Shown: in pieces, positions 22,152 through 31,379 of the stretch
Numbering within the stretch: the stretch's first letter is position 1
Layout of the letters: each line of letters begins with the position of its first letter
Origin: Diphasiastrum complanatum
Taxonomy: Eukaryota > Streptophyta > Lycopodiopsida > Lycopodiales > Lycopodiaceae
Direction of reading: 5' to 3'
DNA: 64,000 bases
Assembly (NCBI GenBank): GCA_029204225.1
Contig: CM055095.1
Span: 36,731,078 to 36,795,077 of the forward strand
The notes under the pieces: generated by a model
What the model was told of the DNA's origin: nothing
The model's input: only the letters and a program-made list of their open reading frames with translations
Databases searched by the model: none
Translations under genes and position numbers: made by a program

Positions 22152-25100
22152 TATTAATGTCTTTTCCATGCCAAAAGGCATATAAGACTAATGAAGTACA
22201 TGTCAAGTATGTGGTAACCATGGGAGCGTATAAAACGTCTCCAAACTGTAATAAAGAAAAACATCTAGTACAAACTAAAATAGACACGTGTGCAAGAGTG
22301 TGTGTGCATAGTAATCATATGTATCTATGTCAAGATGTCAAGGCTGTGCTGCTGCTATTGCTGTTGTGTGGATGCTGTAAAAAGATGTAATGCGAGCCAC
22401 AACATGGGAAAGCATTGGAGTCTGTCAGCGTCGTCTGTGAGCATGGCACGTGCATGTGTAGTAGTAGTAGTACGCCTCTGACGTTATGGTGGGAAGTACA
22501 CTGTCTCTGATCTTTATGAGCATGAGCATGCGAGCGTCCATCATCCTTGTTGTCGTCAGAATCCTCATCCTCTTGACTAAATCACGCGATCTCCGCCTAG
22601 TAAAGAATGAAGTAATCAATGGCTGTGAGGTAAGGTGCTGGGGTGTCCCGTATATATCTCTCCGTAGGATGAACATCTCGCGTACCATCAGAGCGACACA
22701 CCGTGGGTCCTCATAGGCTATGAGAGAGCTTAGAGTGGTAGGCATGTCTCGGAACAGGCAATGATATCGCTCTCTGATCTCGTAGAGAGAGAGAATCCTG
22801 TTGTGAACGCGACGAACCATTCTAATTTTTTATATTAAAAGAGCTAAACCGTAAATCTAGGAGTTAATGCACCTGAACTGGACCATCCTGTACCCAAAAC
22901 ATTCGGCAACCTATACAAAACGTATTGCCCTTAATTAGAGCTTTAATCTGATACCCATATTGCCCACAAAATTTTAAAAAAAAAAACGTTTCTGAGAAAC
23001 GCTGGTAAAATCCAGAAACGCGTTTCTGAACGCGTTTCTAGAAACGCAATGCAACTATGGTGTGTCCTAATGTTTATTTGATAAATAAAAGTAGAAATTG
23101 ATCCTACAACCAGCGTCAAAGGTCCGGTACTAATCACCCTGACAGGATTGGCTACCAACCCCCTGATCCTCCATTATATTGCCTTACAGTGTTTACTATG
23201 AACAAGCAGGAAAGATTGTAGGTCTTGTGATTCTCTTCTTCTAGTGCTTAGTACGAACAACTGAGATTTGTTACAAATTAAGGTGTTAATTGTTTACGTT
23301 TACCAAATCTAAACAGTCAAGGTACTGTCAGCCTGAGCCCATTTGCTCAAAGCTTGTATGCCAATATTTTCTTGCCAGGGATAGGCTACCACGGTCGTTC
23401 TTGGGACTGAAAATGTACAGGTGTCTATCGGCAAAAATTATCATTCATAAAAGTTGGTCTATTCAACTTGTTGTGCATAGATGCTTTTCCAAGACTTTCT
23501 AAAAAGGGCTTGTTAATTCCAACTTTCAGCAAAAATGCTTTAGTGAACATTTAATACTACCATTGGCAATTCAAGAAGATTTGCTCTACATCACTCCTAA
23601 TACCTGTGAGGTATCTTTACTTTGCACAGAATACATGGTTCAAATGCCAAAGTTCTATTTCTTTAAAAAAAAAATTGCGTGCCATGAGTGGCTTAGAACT
23701 TTTGATATTTGCCAAGTGAAAGGTGCCTGAGCTTCGCTAAGGTCTGTATCAGATATAGATAGCCCTTTTTGAAGGTAGCACAAGGTGAATCATGCATGAA
23801 CAAGGCAGGCCATCCTTTGAGGTTGTTATCTTTAGCCTTCCTAGTTAAAGGGAGCTGGACAGCAATTGCTAGATGTATATTTAAAAGTAGCACAAATGTA
23901 CTTTGGACTTATTGATGGGTTGTGAGGAGGAGGTTATATGTCATGCGTGCTGAATAGAGTTGTGATAGCTCTAATTTTTTGGCCTGTCAGTGATCCATTG
24001 TCTTAATGCACTTCAGAATTAAGTGCCTGTCCTCGTTAGTATGTGAAATATAACTTCTATGTCACAGTGGATGGGAAGGGTAGATCCTTTCACAATTTGG
24101 ATACATTCCAATTTCAATTTAATTTGATTCTGTATTTTACACAGCAGAGTTGTGGATAGTTTCAATTGTCTTAATTCAAATTTGGTTGGTTTCTTTGTGG
24201 TAGCTAAACTGAACACCACCTGTGTCTAACCAGTTCCTGGGGACCTGGACTTTTTATTTTTTTACAGGAAAGACAACATTCGTGAAGCGCCATTTGACTG
24301 GTGAATTCGAGAAAAAATATGAACGTGAGTTGGGGTTTGACTCCCCAAAAAACCCTAATCAAAGCTTGTTTCATGCTTCAGCCTGGTTGTTTTGAACCCT
24401 TTTCTTCCCGTGATTGTTGGTTATTTGTGACCTTTCAGCTACCATTGGTGTAGAGGTCCATCCACTGGATTTTTTCACCAACTGCGGGAAAATACGATTT
24501 AATTGCTGGGACACTGCTGGTCAGGAGAAGTTTGGTGGCCTTCGGGATGGCTATTAGTAAGTCATTAGTAAAGCAGGCCTGTTATTCAAAAGGTTCATTG
24601 TTGTTCATTGGTAGCTGCCTCAAATACAGCCTCCTCTACATCTCTGTCAAATTTACTTTGTTTGTTTCAATAACTCAATTCTGTGTACCTCAAAACTGCC
24701 ATCAAAGAACCAGCGAACTTAAATGTCGGACATCATATGTAGTTAGCTTATCTGGCTGACATCTGAGAGTCTGCATTAGCACATTCAGCAATTAGTGGTA
24801 CTACCCAATCTATGTATGTATAATTTATTGATATGAAAAATTAGAGCTCTTATCATGTTCCTTAAGTCTTGAGTCTGGTTTTGACAATGGTGATTTGCAT
24901 TTTGAGCAGCATCCATGGGCAGTGTGCAATAATTATGTTTGATGTGACTGCACGCCTGACTTACAAAAATGTCCCCACTTGGCACCGAGACCTTTGCAGG
25001 TCAGTAGTTCACAGTTTTTCTTTTGAGGTAGGTAATATAGGCTTACGGGCTCCATGACTAGTGCTCCATGTATTTGTAGGTGGAAGGCTATGCTGACAAC

Positions 25101-25794
25101 ATGTAGTTCTTTATGTTTGTTTTGAACAAACAAGCTACAGATGTGTGTCCCTGTTCAAACTATACCATTTTAAACATTGAGCCTTGTCATCCTGGCAGAG
25201 TTTGTGAGAATATCCCGATCGTGCTCTGTGGAAACAAAGTGGATGTGAAAAACAGGCAAGTGAAAGCAAAGCAGGTGACATTCCACAGGAAAAAGAACTT
25301 ACAGTACTATGAAATCTCAGCAAAGAGCAATTACAACTTTGAAAAGCCTTTTCTTTATCTTGCAAGGAAGCTCGCTGGGTAAGCTTCTGTTAACTTTGTT
25401 TTCACTGCAGAGTCTTGACTGTATTCACATTTTTGGAGATAATTTGGGAGCTTGAAAATCTGGCAGAAATTTATGTCTGTCTTGTGCATCCTGTTTTTTC
25501 TTACAAGTTTGATTTCTGCAGGGATCCAAATCTTCACTTTGTGGAATCCCCTGCATTAGCACCACCGGAGGTTCAGATAGACCTTGCAGCACAGCAACAG
25601 TAAGTCCCTGTTTTAAAACTGTCGTCGTGACAATATATTCTGTTGTTTATATGCTTAGATGCATCATGAGCTTTTAGTCCATTTTTTATCCATCTTATGC
25701 TGTAAATGGTTTTCTGATCAGATATGAAGCTGAGCTGGCAGCAGCTGCAGCACAGCCATTGCCCGATGACGACGACGACGCATTCAACGAGTAA
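14691..25794 (+). CDS. RAN: GTP-binding nuclear protein Ran, complete, 8 coding exons
   Basis: Ran is the small GTPase that drives nuclear import and export and helps form the spindle and nuclear envelope. Exons: 14691-14693, 15598-15670, 24268-24324, 24439-24556, 24910-24999, 25199-25378, 25522-25599, 25722-25794. All introns are GT-AG; the joined frame is 672 bp, 223 residues, with no stop or frameshift. P-loop GDGGTGKT at 21-28, effector loop with T46, DTAGQEK at 69-75, NKVD at 126-129, SAK at 154-156 and an acidic tail DDDDD at 215-219. Plant Ran proteins are about 221 residues. The first coding exon is only the ATG. Intron 2 (8.6 kb) splits the codon of Gly26 just before P-loop Lys27 and contains transposable elements. 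Residue 66 is Asn (RFNCW), where the plant Ran I recall has Tyr and animal Ran has Asn. The start is fixed by the family N-terminus. Confidence 0.97.
15827..16595. mobile_element. Palindrome-ended DNA element A (non-autonomous)
   Basis: The left end begins CATAGATGCA (15829) followed by clustered GAATCGCGATTC palindromes; the right end is the inverted TGCAACTATG (16586-16595) preceded by CGAATCGCGCGATTCG. The first 190 bp match, in inverse orientation, the element end at 22860-23059. CTTCATAGT (15818-15826) and CTTCATATT (16596-16604) differ at one base and could be a 9-bp target-site duplication, as in Mutator-like elements. No transposase seen. Confidence 0.6.
16140..16222. repeat. GC-rich hairpin cluster inside element A
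   Basis: GGCGACAG (16156-16163) and CTGTCGCC (16167-16174) form a perfect stem with a 3-bp loop, flanked by G7-G8 and C8 runs and two GGGGCGCTGCC copies (16144, 16206) that could extend pairing. The surrounding minus-strand open frames (16008-16324) follow from base composition, not coding. Confidence 0.75.
16718..16899 (+). pseudogene. Ty1/copia RNase H scrap in Ran intron
   Basis: Reads [13 protein letters not shown], then [20 protein letters not shown] and [19 protein letters not shown]. It is the same family as the full-length minus-strand copia at 58105-63472, whose RNase H has [18 protein letters not shown]. Only about 180 bp remains, and it stops abruptly. Confidence 0.85.
18685..18850 (+). 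mobile_element. Diverged gypsy LTR start, same family as 37447 and 40492
   Basis: TGTTATGTCCATGTCCGG at 18685, a GGAATA block and ATGAGTTTATTAGTTACGCC align in order with the gypsy LTRs at 37447 (TGTTACGACCATATTCGG and CGAGTTTATTGGTCACGCC). Similarity fades after about 110 bp. No flanking element was recognised. Confidence 0.6.
19783..21497 (+). pseudogene. Ty1/copia element remnant (protease, RT, RNase H) in Ran intron
   Basis: 19783-20240 encodes the protease ([13 protein letters not shown], catalytic DSG) and the following region ([18 protein letters not shown]). At about 20245 it jumps to reverse transcriptase ([38 protein letters not shown], catalytic [13 protein letters not shown]), so integrase and the first part of RT are deleted. 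RNase H follows in pieces ([63 protein letters not shown]). Several stops and frameshifts. AAGGAGGG and TGTTAGAAAT at 21490-21507 are a polypurine tract and 3' LTR start. It lies in sense with Ran. Confidence 0.92.
21498..22080 (+). other. Copia 3' LTR start, then Arg/Gly-rich reading segment of unknown origin
   Basis: The LTR start TGTTAGAAATAAATG is followed by sequence that does not look like an LTR. From about 21700 one frame reads [20 protein letters not shown], then [14 protein letters not shown] and a stop; an overlapping frame gives a 130-residue open frame (21600-21992). The Arg/Gly-rich tail resembles C-termini of some transposon-encoded or plant mobile-domain proteins, but I cannot assign it. 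Confidence 0.35.
22081..22148. repeat. (GA)34 microsatellite
   Basis: An uninterrupted GA run in Ran intron 2, with GA on the sense strand of Ran. All open frames crossing it are artefacts of the dinucleotide repeat. Confidence 0.97.
22425..22820 (-). CDS. Unrecognised 131-residue open frame next to palindromic element end
   Basis: The minus-strand frame starts [19 protein letters not shown] and includes [19 protein letters not shown], then a basic region and a YYYYY/Cys/His-rich tail that looks like low-complexity read-through. It begins 40 bp inside the element end at 22860-23059 and reads away from that end, where an internal transposon gene would lie. I do not recognise a transposase family, and the frame may be spurious. 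Confidence 0.3.
   Translation of the reverse strand: MVRRVHNRILSLYEIRERYHCLFRDMPTTLSSLIAYEDPRCVALMVREMFILRRDIYGTPQHLTSQPLITSFFTRRRSRDLVKRMRILTTTRMMDARMLMLIKIRDSVLPTITSEAYYYYYTCTCHAHRRR
22860..23059 (-). mobile_element. Palindromic element end B
   Basis: On the minus strand it reads CATAGTTGCATTGCGTTTCT, then a cluster of GAAACGCGTTTC-type palindromes, a T-run and GGGCAATATGGGTATCAG. This matches the left end of element A (15829-16015) nearly end to end in the same order, except that GATTC motifs are GTTTC here. Its partner end was not found. Orientation is opposite to the 15829 end. Confidence 0.65.
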
Positions 25795-26290
25795 TTAAAC
25801 GAATGTTTTGATCCTGCCACATGCATGGATTTTTTTCCCCAAAATAGCTGCTATTCATGGAGGCTGAACTCTGATGGAGTCTGCTTTCACTTTTGACATC
25901 CAAATTTAGTTACTAGATTTTTTGCGGACATGGCTAGTTTTGTGGGAAGATTTTGTCGACCAACGTATCCCTTTTATGTTTGCCCATTTTTATTGGCAAA
26001 ATAATCCGCTTTCAGAATTGTAGATATAGTAGGGTGGCTTCTAATTGGCACTGCAGAAATTAGAGTCTTAGGTATTGTTGGCTCGATAGCTGTAGTATTG
26101 TATTTGCCGCAATCCTGTCAACACAAGTGAGTATCTGGTTTTTAACTTGAAATTGTCTTGCGATGGTTATAGTGTCTTGCACATGTAACATGATTATTTT
26201 GAACGAGTGTTTGTGAGTCATGTTGATGTAATTATGATGACCTTTTTTGTCTTTGGATAATTTGCTAGTTGTTTTAGACATTTAGTAAGT
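25795..26290 (+). other. RAN: Ran 3' untranslated region (extent inferred)
   Basis: Sequence after the TAA at 25792-25794 is T-rich, unlike the gypsy sequence that begins near 26440, and contains several TTTGT/TGTAAT-type motifs suited to plant polyadenylation. The cleavage site is not determined. Confidence 0.45.
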
Positions 26291-26439
26291 TGTAGCTTCT
26301 GGGATTCAACACTAGTGAAAGTGACAAAATGTTGGTGGGCCAAGTTGTCTAATCATAGCAAGTAGCAGCTCTTTTAAAAAATTTGTCAAGAAAGTCTTGG
26401 GGAGGTGTGTAGCCTTTTGAGATTGTGAAAGGTTGAGGA

Positions 26440-26620
26440 AAATGATCCTTCCGTGTAGCTGCATTTAAAGCCTTCAAATTCACGCAAATTTGTATCTTGC
26501 CATTCTTTTTAGGTACGATGACAATTGGTGAAACCCACTCCGTGTGCTCAATCTCGCAAATGAAATCAGCATCTGTAGGGGTTGGAATACAAGGCCTACT
26601 TTGTGTCCAAGGTCAAATTT
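26440..26620 (-). pseudogene. Ty3/gypsy reverse transcriptase scrap
   Basis: The minus-strand translation reads DFICEIEHTEWVSPIVIVPK, then KNGKIQICVNLKAL, the conserved start of gypsy RT. It corresponds to the same region as 9680-9760 on the plus strand. No catalytic motif remains. Confidence 0.88.
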
Positions 26621-27121
26621 TAGCAATGCAACAATGATGGAGTTATCAATAATATTTTTTGCTTTTTAATACGTTTGTTATACGTTTCGGGTGTCGCTTA
26701 ATAGTGTTCATAACACTATAGCAGGGTTTAGGTTGTTATGAAGCCAGCCATTTGGGTACTAGCTTGTATTAATGCCTTAGAAGTTGATAGAATGCATTTA
26801 GCTTTAGGTCTACTTAGAAATAGAGCTCTCGTGTCTTTTCCAAGTTTTATATGGTTGTTTGGATGAAATCACAAGTTGGGAATCATGAATAACAAGTGAT
26901 ACACACCATAACAATCATCTATGTTTATAATTCCATAGTATATTCTCATTAGATACTAAGTGACCAAATGATTTAGATGGAAGAGTACATGCTCACTTAA
27001 TTTCTTGATTCAAATAACTTTCCATGAAGTTGTCATGATCTATTTACAAAATTTTGACCATATTTTTCAATGGTCTTGTCATGCTATAATACATGGTTTT
27101 TCTTGGAGTATATAAATATAA

Positions 27122-27153
<32 letters not shown>

Positions 27154-28140
27154 CTCTAATGGTCCTTTTCAACCATTTCGAGCAGTAGCTTCACCATGTT
27201 TTCAATGGTTCAGCAATAGAATTGCATTTCATGTATTAATTCATAAAAGTATCTATTAATATTTGCAAATCATTTAAAGTGAGAAATCCATGAAACTTTT
27301 CAGAAAGCAATATCATTCAATTCCAACAAATTCTAGGCATTGTAAGGATCAATTTACCATTTTGGATCACAAAGATCCGAGCTATGGATTGAAAGTTCTA
27401 ATCATTCAAATAGTCATAGCATTTTTATCTATTTTCAAGCATAAAGAATATTCAAAACATAATATGATATTTTCACACTATGGATGATTATTATTTTTTA
27501 ATGTAGATTGTCAAAACTTTGAATTACTGCAGACCATAAAGTATTAAGCCAACCTTCTACTAAGGTAACAAGGTATTATGTAGAAATGTTTTTTTCATTC
27601 TTGGCCATTCTAACAAAATTACATAATAAACCGGTGCTCGATTTTTAGAAATAAGATACCGTTTCCATGTTTTAAAAGCTCTTCACTCCAAAACGCTACA
27701 GTCTTTTACATCGTACGAATCTCATTCATTGAATCTATGTTCAACCAAAATACATAAAGAATCTTGATTCCACTTGAACATGGCAAGGTGATGTTTGTCC
27801 CTCTGATTTTTTGGGGGCTTTCCACATCATTCCGGCCTCAACAATTAATTTCTTCCAAATAAATGTGAATCACTCATAATAATTTTCACCTATGAACTAC
27901 ATCTTTAATGCGACATTTGTGAGGCATTGTCCATTTGTCTTTAAGACACAATACATCGATTTGTGATTCCAACTATATTCAGAAAAAAGCCTTTCTAAAA
28001 TCCGCCCTCCACGAGAGGACTGATCATGTGTCCCTCAAGATCTTGCCAAGTACGTGATGATTGAACATGGTTGATCAGCTGAACAACGTGGATCTCTCCA
28101 AGCCTTGGTGTCTCATTGCCGAAAATGACTGGATGACTAG
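26621..28140. other. No gene; includes (TA)n at 27120-27151
   Basis: AT-rich sequence without a recognisable gene. An alternating AT run of about 30 bp lies at 27120-27151. Short open frames are not supported by any family similarity. Confidence 0.5.
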
Positions 28141-29149
28141 TGGGACTTTATGGAAGTTGTGCTTGAATGTTTTGAGTTTCTTGGCTGTGACGAGAACATT
28201 GGAATTAATGGAATTTCAGTAAAGCCTTGGCTATGGACGCGGACACGCTACTTGCGTCCCATGATGGTGCCTTGTCGTTGGGTTGTCTCACGCTGGCACC
28301 CTGTCAGCCAGCCAATGTTGGCTTGGCTCGGCCGAGTGTGACATTGGAGCCTAGGGCGATGCCAACACGGGGTGAGCTTGCCCTCGCAGACAGCTTCGCA
28401 CGATGCATGCTTCGTCGTTATGGCCGAGCGCCATTGTTGGTGTGTTGTCTGCTAGACCGCGCGTGAGAGCTGGAGCCGCTGGTGCACCTACACAGCATGT
28501 TGCTCTAGTGTCAGCACCCTATCAACCAGCCAATGCTGGTTTGGCTCGAGCGTTGGGTATTGCAAAAAAGCTCGCGTGGGCAACAAAAAAGCTTGCCAAT
28601 AGTCATTTCCTTGAGGTGCCTTGGGCTAATGTTTGTCCCTCGGGCGAATGTTTTTACAATATGCAAGCGTTTCCAAAGTAGATGAATGTTTTCCTTTGGG
28701 CGAGCCATCGACGCTTGCCACCCTACCTATAAAACTCAAAAAGCTCGCCCATTCACCTTCACTTGCCCACTCGCGCTTTAGCTTACTCAAACTCTTGCCA
28801 AATTTCTAATTGATCTTAAAAGCTCTCCAAAGTGCATCCTTCTCAGGTGCTACTAGCTAGTGCCCGAGATCAGTCATCATCGCCTTCTTTCAATCCCAAA
28901 AACGTAAGTTTCCAGTTGATTTTCAAAATTTTTCAAATTTTTTGGAAAAACTAGTTTAATCTTTGATTTAAGTGGTGTTTTTTTACTGTTTTGGTGCAAA
29001 TTGATACGTTTTCCTTACAGTTTGATTAATTTGATCCCATTAGATTACTCACCACCATTAGAAGATACCAAAAATCTTGTCTTTTCATCAATTTTCCACT
29101 TACCACCCTTAGTGCGAGCTTTTTTATCACTCCTTATTCGCCCTAGTCT
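28141..29149. repeat. GC-richer repeat-like block, probable LTR
   Basis: Two related segments, GCACCCTGTCAGCCAGCC (from 28296) and GCACCCTATCAACCAGCC (from 28514), each followed by AATG(T/C)TGG(C/T)TTGGCTCG, lie 218 bp apart. GGGCGAATG and AAAGCTCGCC phrases at 28630-28760 recall those at 12100-12260. GC content rises sharply against the flanks. No coding domain recognised. Confidence 0.4.
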
Positions 29150-29617
29150 AATGGCTTAGCCGAGAGAAAGAATCGTACTCTGGTCGAGTCAGCTAAATGT
29201 ATGCTGGCACACTCATCCCTTCCAAAGTACTTCTGGGCTGAAGCTGTCTCCTCTGCAGCCTACATCCAGAACATATGTTCGACCAAGGCCCTCTCAGGTA
29301 GAACACCCCATGAGGTGTGGACAGGCTCAAAGCCTTCATTGAAAGACCTTCGAGTATTCGGATGCATCGCCTACGCACAGATCCCGAAAGAGACGAGGAA
29401 GAAATTTGACTTCCAAGGTCTCAAGACAATCTTCATAGGATACACTTCATCTGACAACACTTACAAGCTGTACGACCCCAATACCCAGCAGGTCTTGTTC
29501 AGTCGGGATACAATCTTCAGTTCATCGACTTCAAAGGGAAAGGCATTGTTCCAAGTGAACCTTCAATGCCTTCCATTGACACGACTATTCGAGCCACTGG
29601 CTCAAGTGTGCCTATGA
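29150..29617 (+). pseudogene. Ty1/copia integrase C-terminal remnant
   Basis: Reads NGLAERKNRTLVESAKCML, then FWAEAVSSAAYIQNICSTKA, GRTPHEVWTGSKPSLKDLRV and FGCIAYAQIPKETRKKFD. The first block includes the catalytic glutamate of the DDE triad. The first two catalytic Asp regions are missing upstream, and no RT follows. The open part of the frame (29201-29617) is uninterrupted. Confidence 0.88.
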
Positions 29618-29774
29618 TTGATCAACTACCCAACAGTGAGTCAGACAAAGATGTTGCTGTTACTCAGCAACAACAAATCCAAGGATTGAATTACAGCCGA
29701 CACTTCCTCCAAGAAGGTCAAGCATACTATGAGACAAACTAAGGCATGACAGAGGAGCGTCGAACTCGTCGTTA

Positions 29775-29999
29775 TTGCCCCATACTTCGCAGTACTGGTT
29801 TCTAAGTTACAATCATAGGATTCGATACTACGATACATGGCCTTCGAACAGGAGATCAGCAATAGAAGTGGATAATGAGGGATTCCAAGTAAAGGCCGCA
29901 CTATACATCAAGATAAATCAACAATGGGTATTGATGACCACCCGCACCATACAATTACAACCGATTGATCAAGCTTTTACCTCAATAGACTCCTCATGA
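29775..29999 (+). CDS. Unrecognised 74-residue open frame
   Basis: Reads PHTSQYWFLSYNHRIRYYD, then EVDNEGFQVKAALYIKINQQ and a QLQPIDQAFTSIDSS end. It looks like a real protein segment by composition (aromatic and hydrophobic residues alternating with charges), but I know no match. Its stop overlaps the start of the next frame by ATGA (29996-29999). It lies between a copia integrase scrap and a copia LTR. Confidence 0.3.
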   Translation: MPHTSQYWFLSYNHRIRYYDTWPSNRRSAIEVDNEGFQVKAALYIKINQQWVLMTTRTIQLQPIDQAFTSIDSS

Positions 30000-30310
30000 C
30001 TAGTACGGCATTTGGTGATCTACCCCTACCAGGAGATTTCTGTCAGGTGGTGCGGCAAGAAGTGGCCTACTATTACTTTTATAGCCCTCATGTCCAGCGG
30101 TTTCTTATTCTAGGCGATCGATTGTTCCGAATTAGACATAGAGCTGATGAAAGTACCCTGTGTGTGTATGAGCTAGAGACCAATCTAAACTGGGTATGTG
30201 TAGTCATAACGAATACCCGCTACACTGAACAAGTAAGAACCCGTCGGCCTCCCCCTCCAACTACTATTGTTGAGGACCTAACAACAATTCTCAGATGTAT
30301 TACCCACTAA
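29996..30310 (+). CDS. Unrecognised 104-residue open frame
   Basis: Reads GDLPLPGDFCQVVRQEVAYY, then SPHVQRFLILGDRLFRIRHR and VYELETNLNWVCVVITNTRY, with a Pro-rich segment RRPPPPTT near the end. The start overlaps the previous stop as ATGA. The tail enters the LTR at 30308. I recognise no family; a retroelement accessory gene or a host-gene fragment are both possible. Confidence 0.3.
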   Translation: MTSTAFGDLPLPGDFCQVVRQEVAYYYFYSPHVQRFLILGDRLFRIRHRADESTLCVYELETNLNWVCVVITNTRYTEQVRTRRPPPPTTIVEDLTTILRCITH

Positions 30311-30520
30311 TCTCTTTGGTGGACTATACTCTTGTTTCAGAGTATGAATTAATTTTAAGATCCTGTTGGGCAATCAGAACACTTAAAGCTGTGATTACAT
30401 TTAGCATGAGCTGTCTATTAGACTGTTTTGCATTTAGCAGCCGATTAGAACGGGAGAGCTGTTCCGCAATATTTCTGCTCTATTCTCCGTTCGTGTTCTT
30501 CTATCTCCCTTGCCCCATCA
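30308..30520 (+). mobile_element. 5' LTR (right part) of copia element C
   Basis: Ends CCCCATCA at 30520, directly before the primer-binding site, and matches 34065-34239 (GGTGGACT, CTGTTGGGCAATCA, GTAGCCGATTAGAACGGGAG-like blocks) with about 10% difference and one 30-bp insertion. The 5' part of this LTR is missing. TTTAGCATGAGCTGTC and a pyrimidine-rich stretch mark the transcribed part. Confidence 0.75.
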
Positions 30521-30523
30521 GAT

Positions 30524-30535
30524 TGGTATCAGAGC
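30524..30535 (+). promoter_or_regulatory. Copia primer-binding site
   Basis: TGGTATCAGAGC is a perfect plant copia primer-binding site, three bases after the LTR end and 53 bp before the first Gag ATG. Confidence 0.93.
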
Positions 30536-30587
30536 TTAGTTCAAATAAACTGAGAGATCAAGTTTGTCCTATTTGTATACTGTTATC

Positions 30588-31300
30588 ATGTCTCATATAG
30601 GTAGCTCCTCATCTTCAAAACTCAGTGAAGCTAGAGTCATTGACAAGTTCAATGGCTCTAACTTCTACATTTGGAAGTTAAAACTTAGAATGATGTTGAT
30701 AGATAGAGATCTTTGGGATGTAGTAGAAGGTGCAGACATGAAACCAGAAGTTGGTGATCAAACAAAGGCCTGGAGGATCAAAGATCAGAAGGCCTTAGCA
30801 TGTATCACACTCAATCTGGCCGACTCCCAAATATCTCATGTTACCATGTGCAAAACCTCTAAGGAAGCAGTGGACTTGTTATCAAGTCTTTATGAGACTC
30901 GTGATGTAACCACGAGATTACATCTTAGGAGGAAGTTCTTTACTCTTAGCATGTCTGATTCTACTGCCATCACTTCTCACATCAACAGCTTCAAGTACTT
31001 GTTAGATTAGTTATCAGCTGTAAGATGTTCTATTCAAGATGATGATGCCTTCCAAAGTCCTATCAGCATTTTGTGGTGATGATATCCATACAAACTGACC
31101 TCACTCTTCAAAAGGTGATCGATCATCTTCTTCAAGAAGAAATGCGGAGAAAGACTAGCAGCCTATCTATCAAAGACAAATCTATGGCTCTATACACCAA
31201 GAAGAAAGACTATTCTAAGGGCAAGAATCAAGTGCAGCAGCAACAACAGAAGCCTCACACTCAAGGTGAGCATGGTGGATCGCACAAGAAGCTTTTATGA
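30588..31300 (+). pseudogene. Copia element C gag
   Basis: MSHIGSSSSSKLSEARVIDK opens a Gag with NGSNFYIWKLKLRMML, VTTRLHLRRKFFTLSMSD and HINSFKYLLD, the UBN2-type copia Gag. A TAG stop at about 31008 and a following frameshift break it; 31073-31300 continues the C-terminal Lys/Gln-rich part (QQQQQKPH). No zinc knuckle is seen before the pre-integrase domain, so it is deleted or decayed. Confidence 0.9.
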
Positions 31301-31379
31301 CCTCTCGCAAGGAATGGTTTACGGAGTACACAGCTTGCATTAGCTAGTATTTCTAATGAAAATGTAAATGACAGTGCTG

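Larger units (their letters stand above)
15671..24267 (+). other. Ran intron 2, 8,597 bp, loaded with transposable elements
   Basis: Donor GTAGAT at 15671, acceptor TTACAG ending 24267. It holds a palindrome-ended element (15827-16595), a copia RNase H scrap (16718), a gypsy-type LTR start (18685), a decayed copia element in sense orientation (19783-21497), a GA array (22081) and another palindromic element end (22860-23059). Other Ran introns here are 114-904 bp, so the length comes from insertions. Stretches 16900-18684, 18850-19780 and 23060-24267 show no gene. Confidence 0.9.

Noticed and set aside
15829-23059. A single 7.2-kb transposon bounded by the inverted ends at 15829 and 23059
   Set aside because: The ends are inverted and homologous for about 190 bp, but no matching target duplication flanks them, while 15827-16595 has one of its own. 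Two separate elements are more likely; not excluded.
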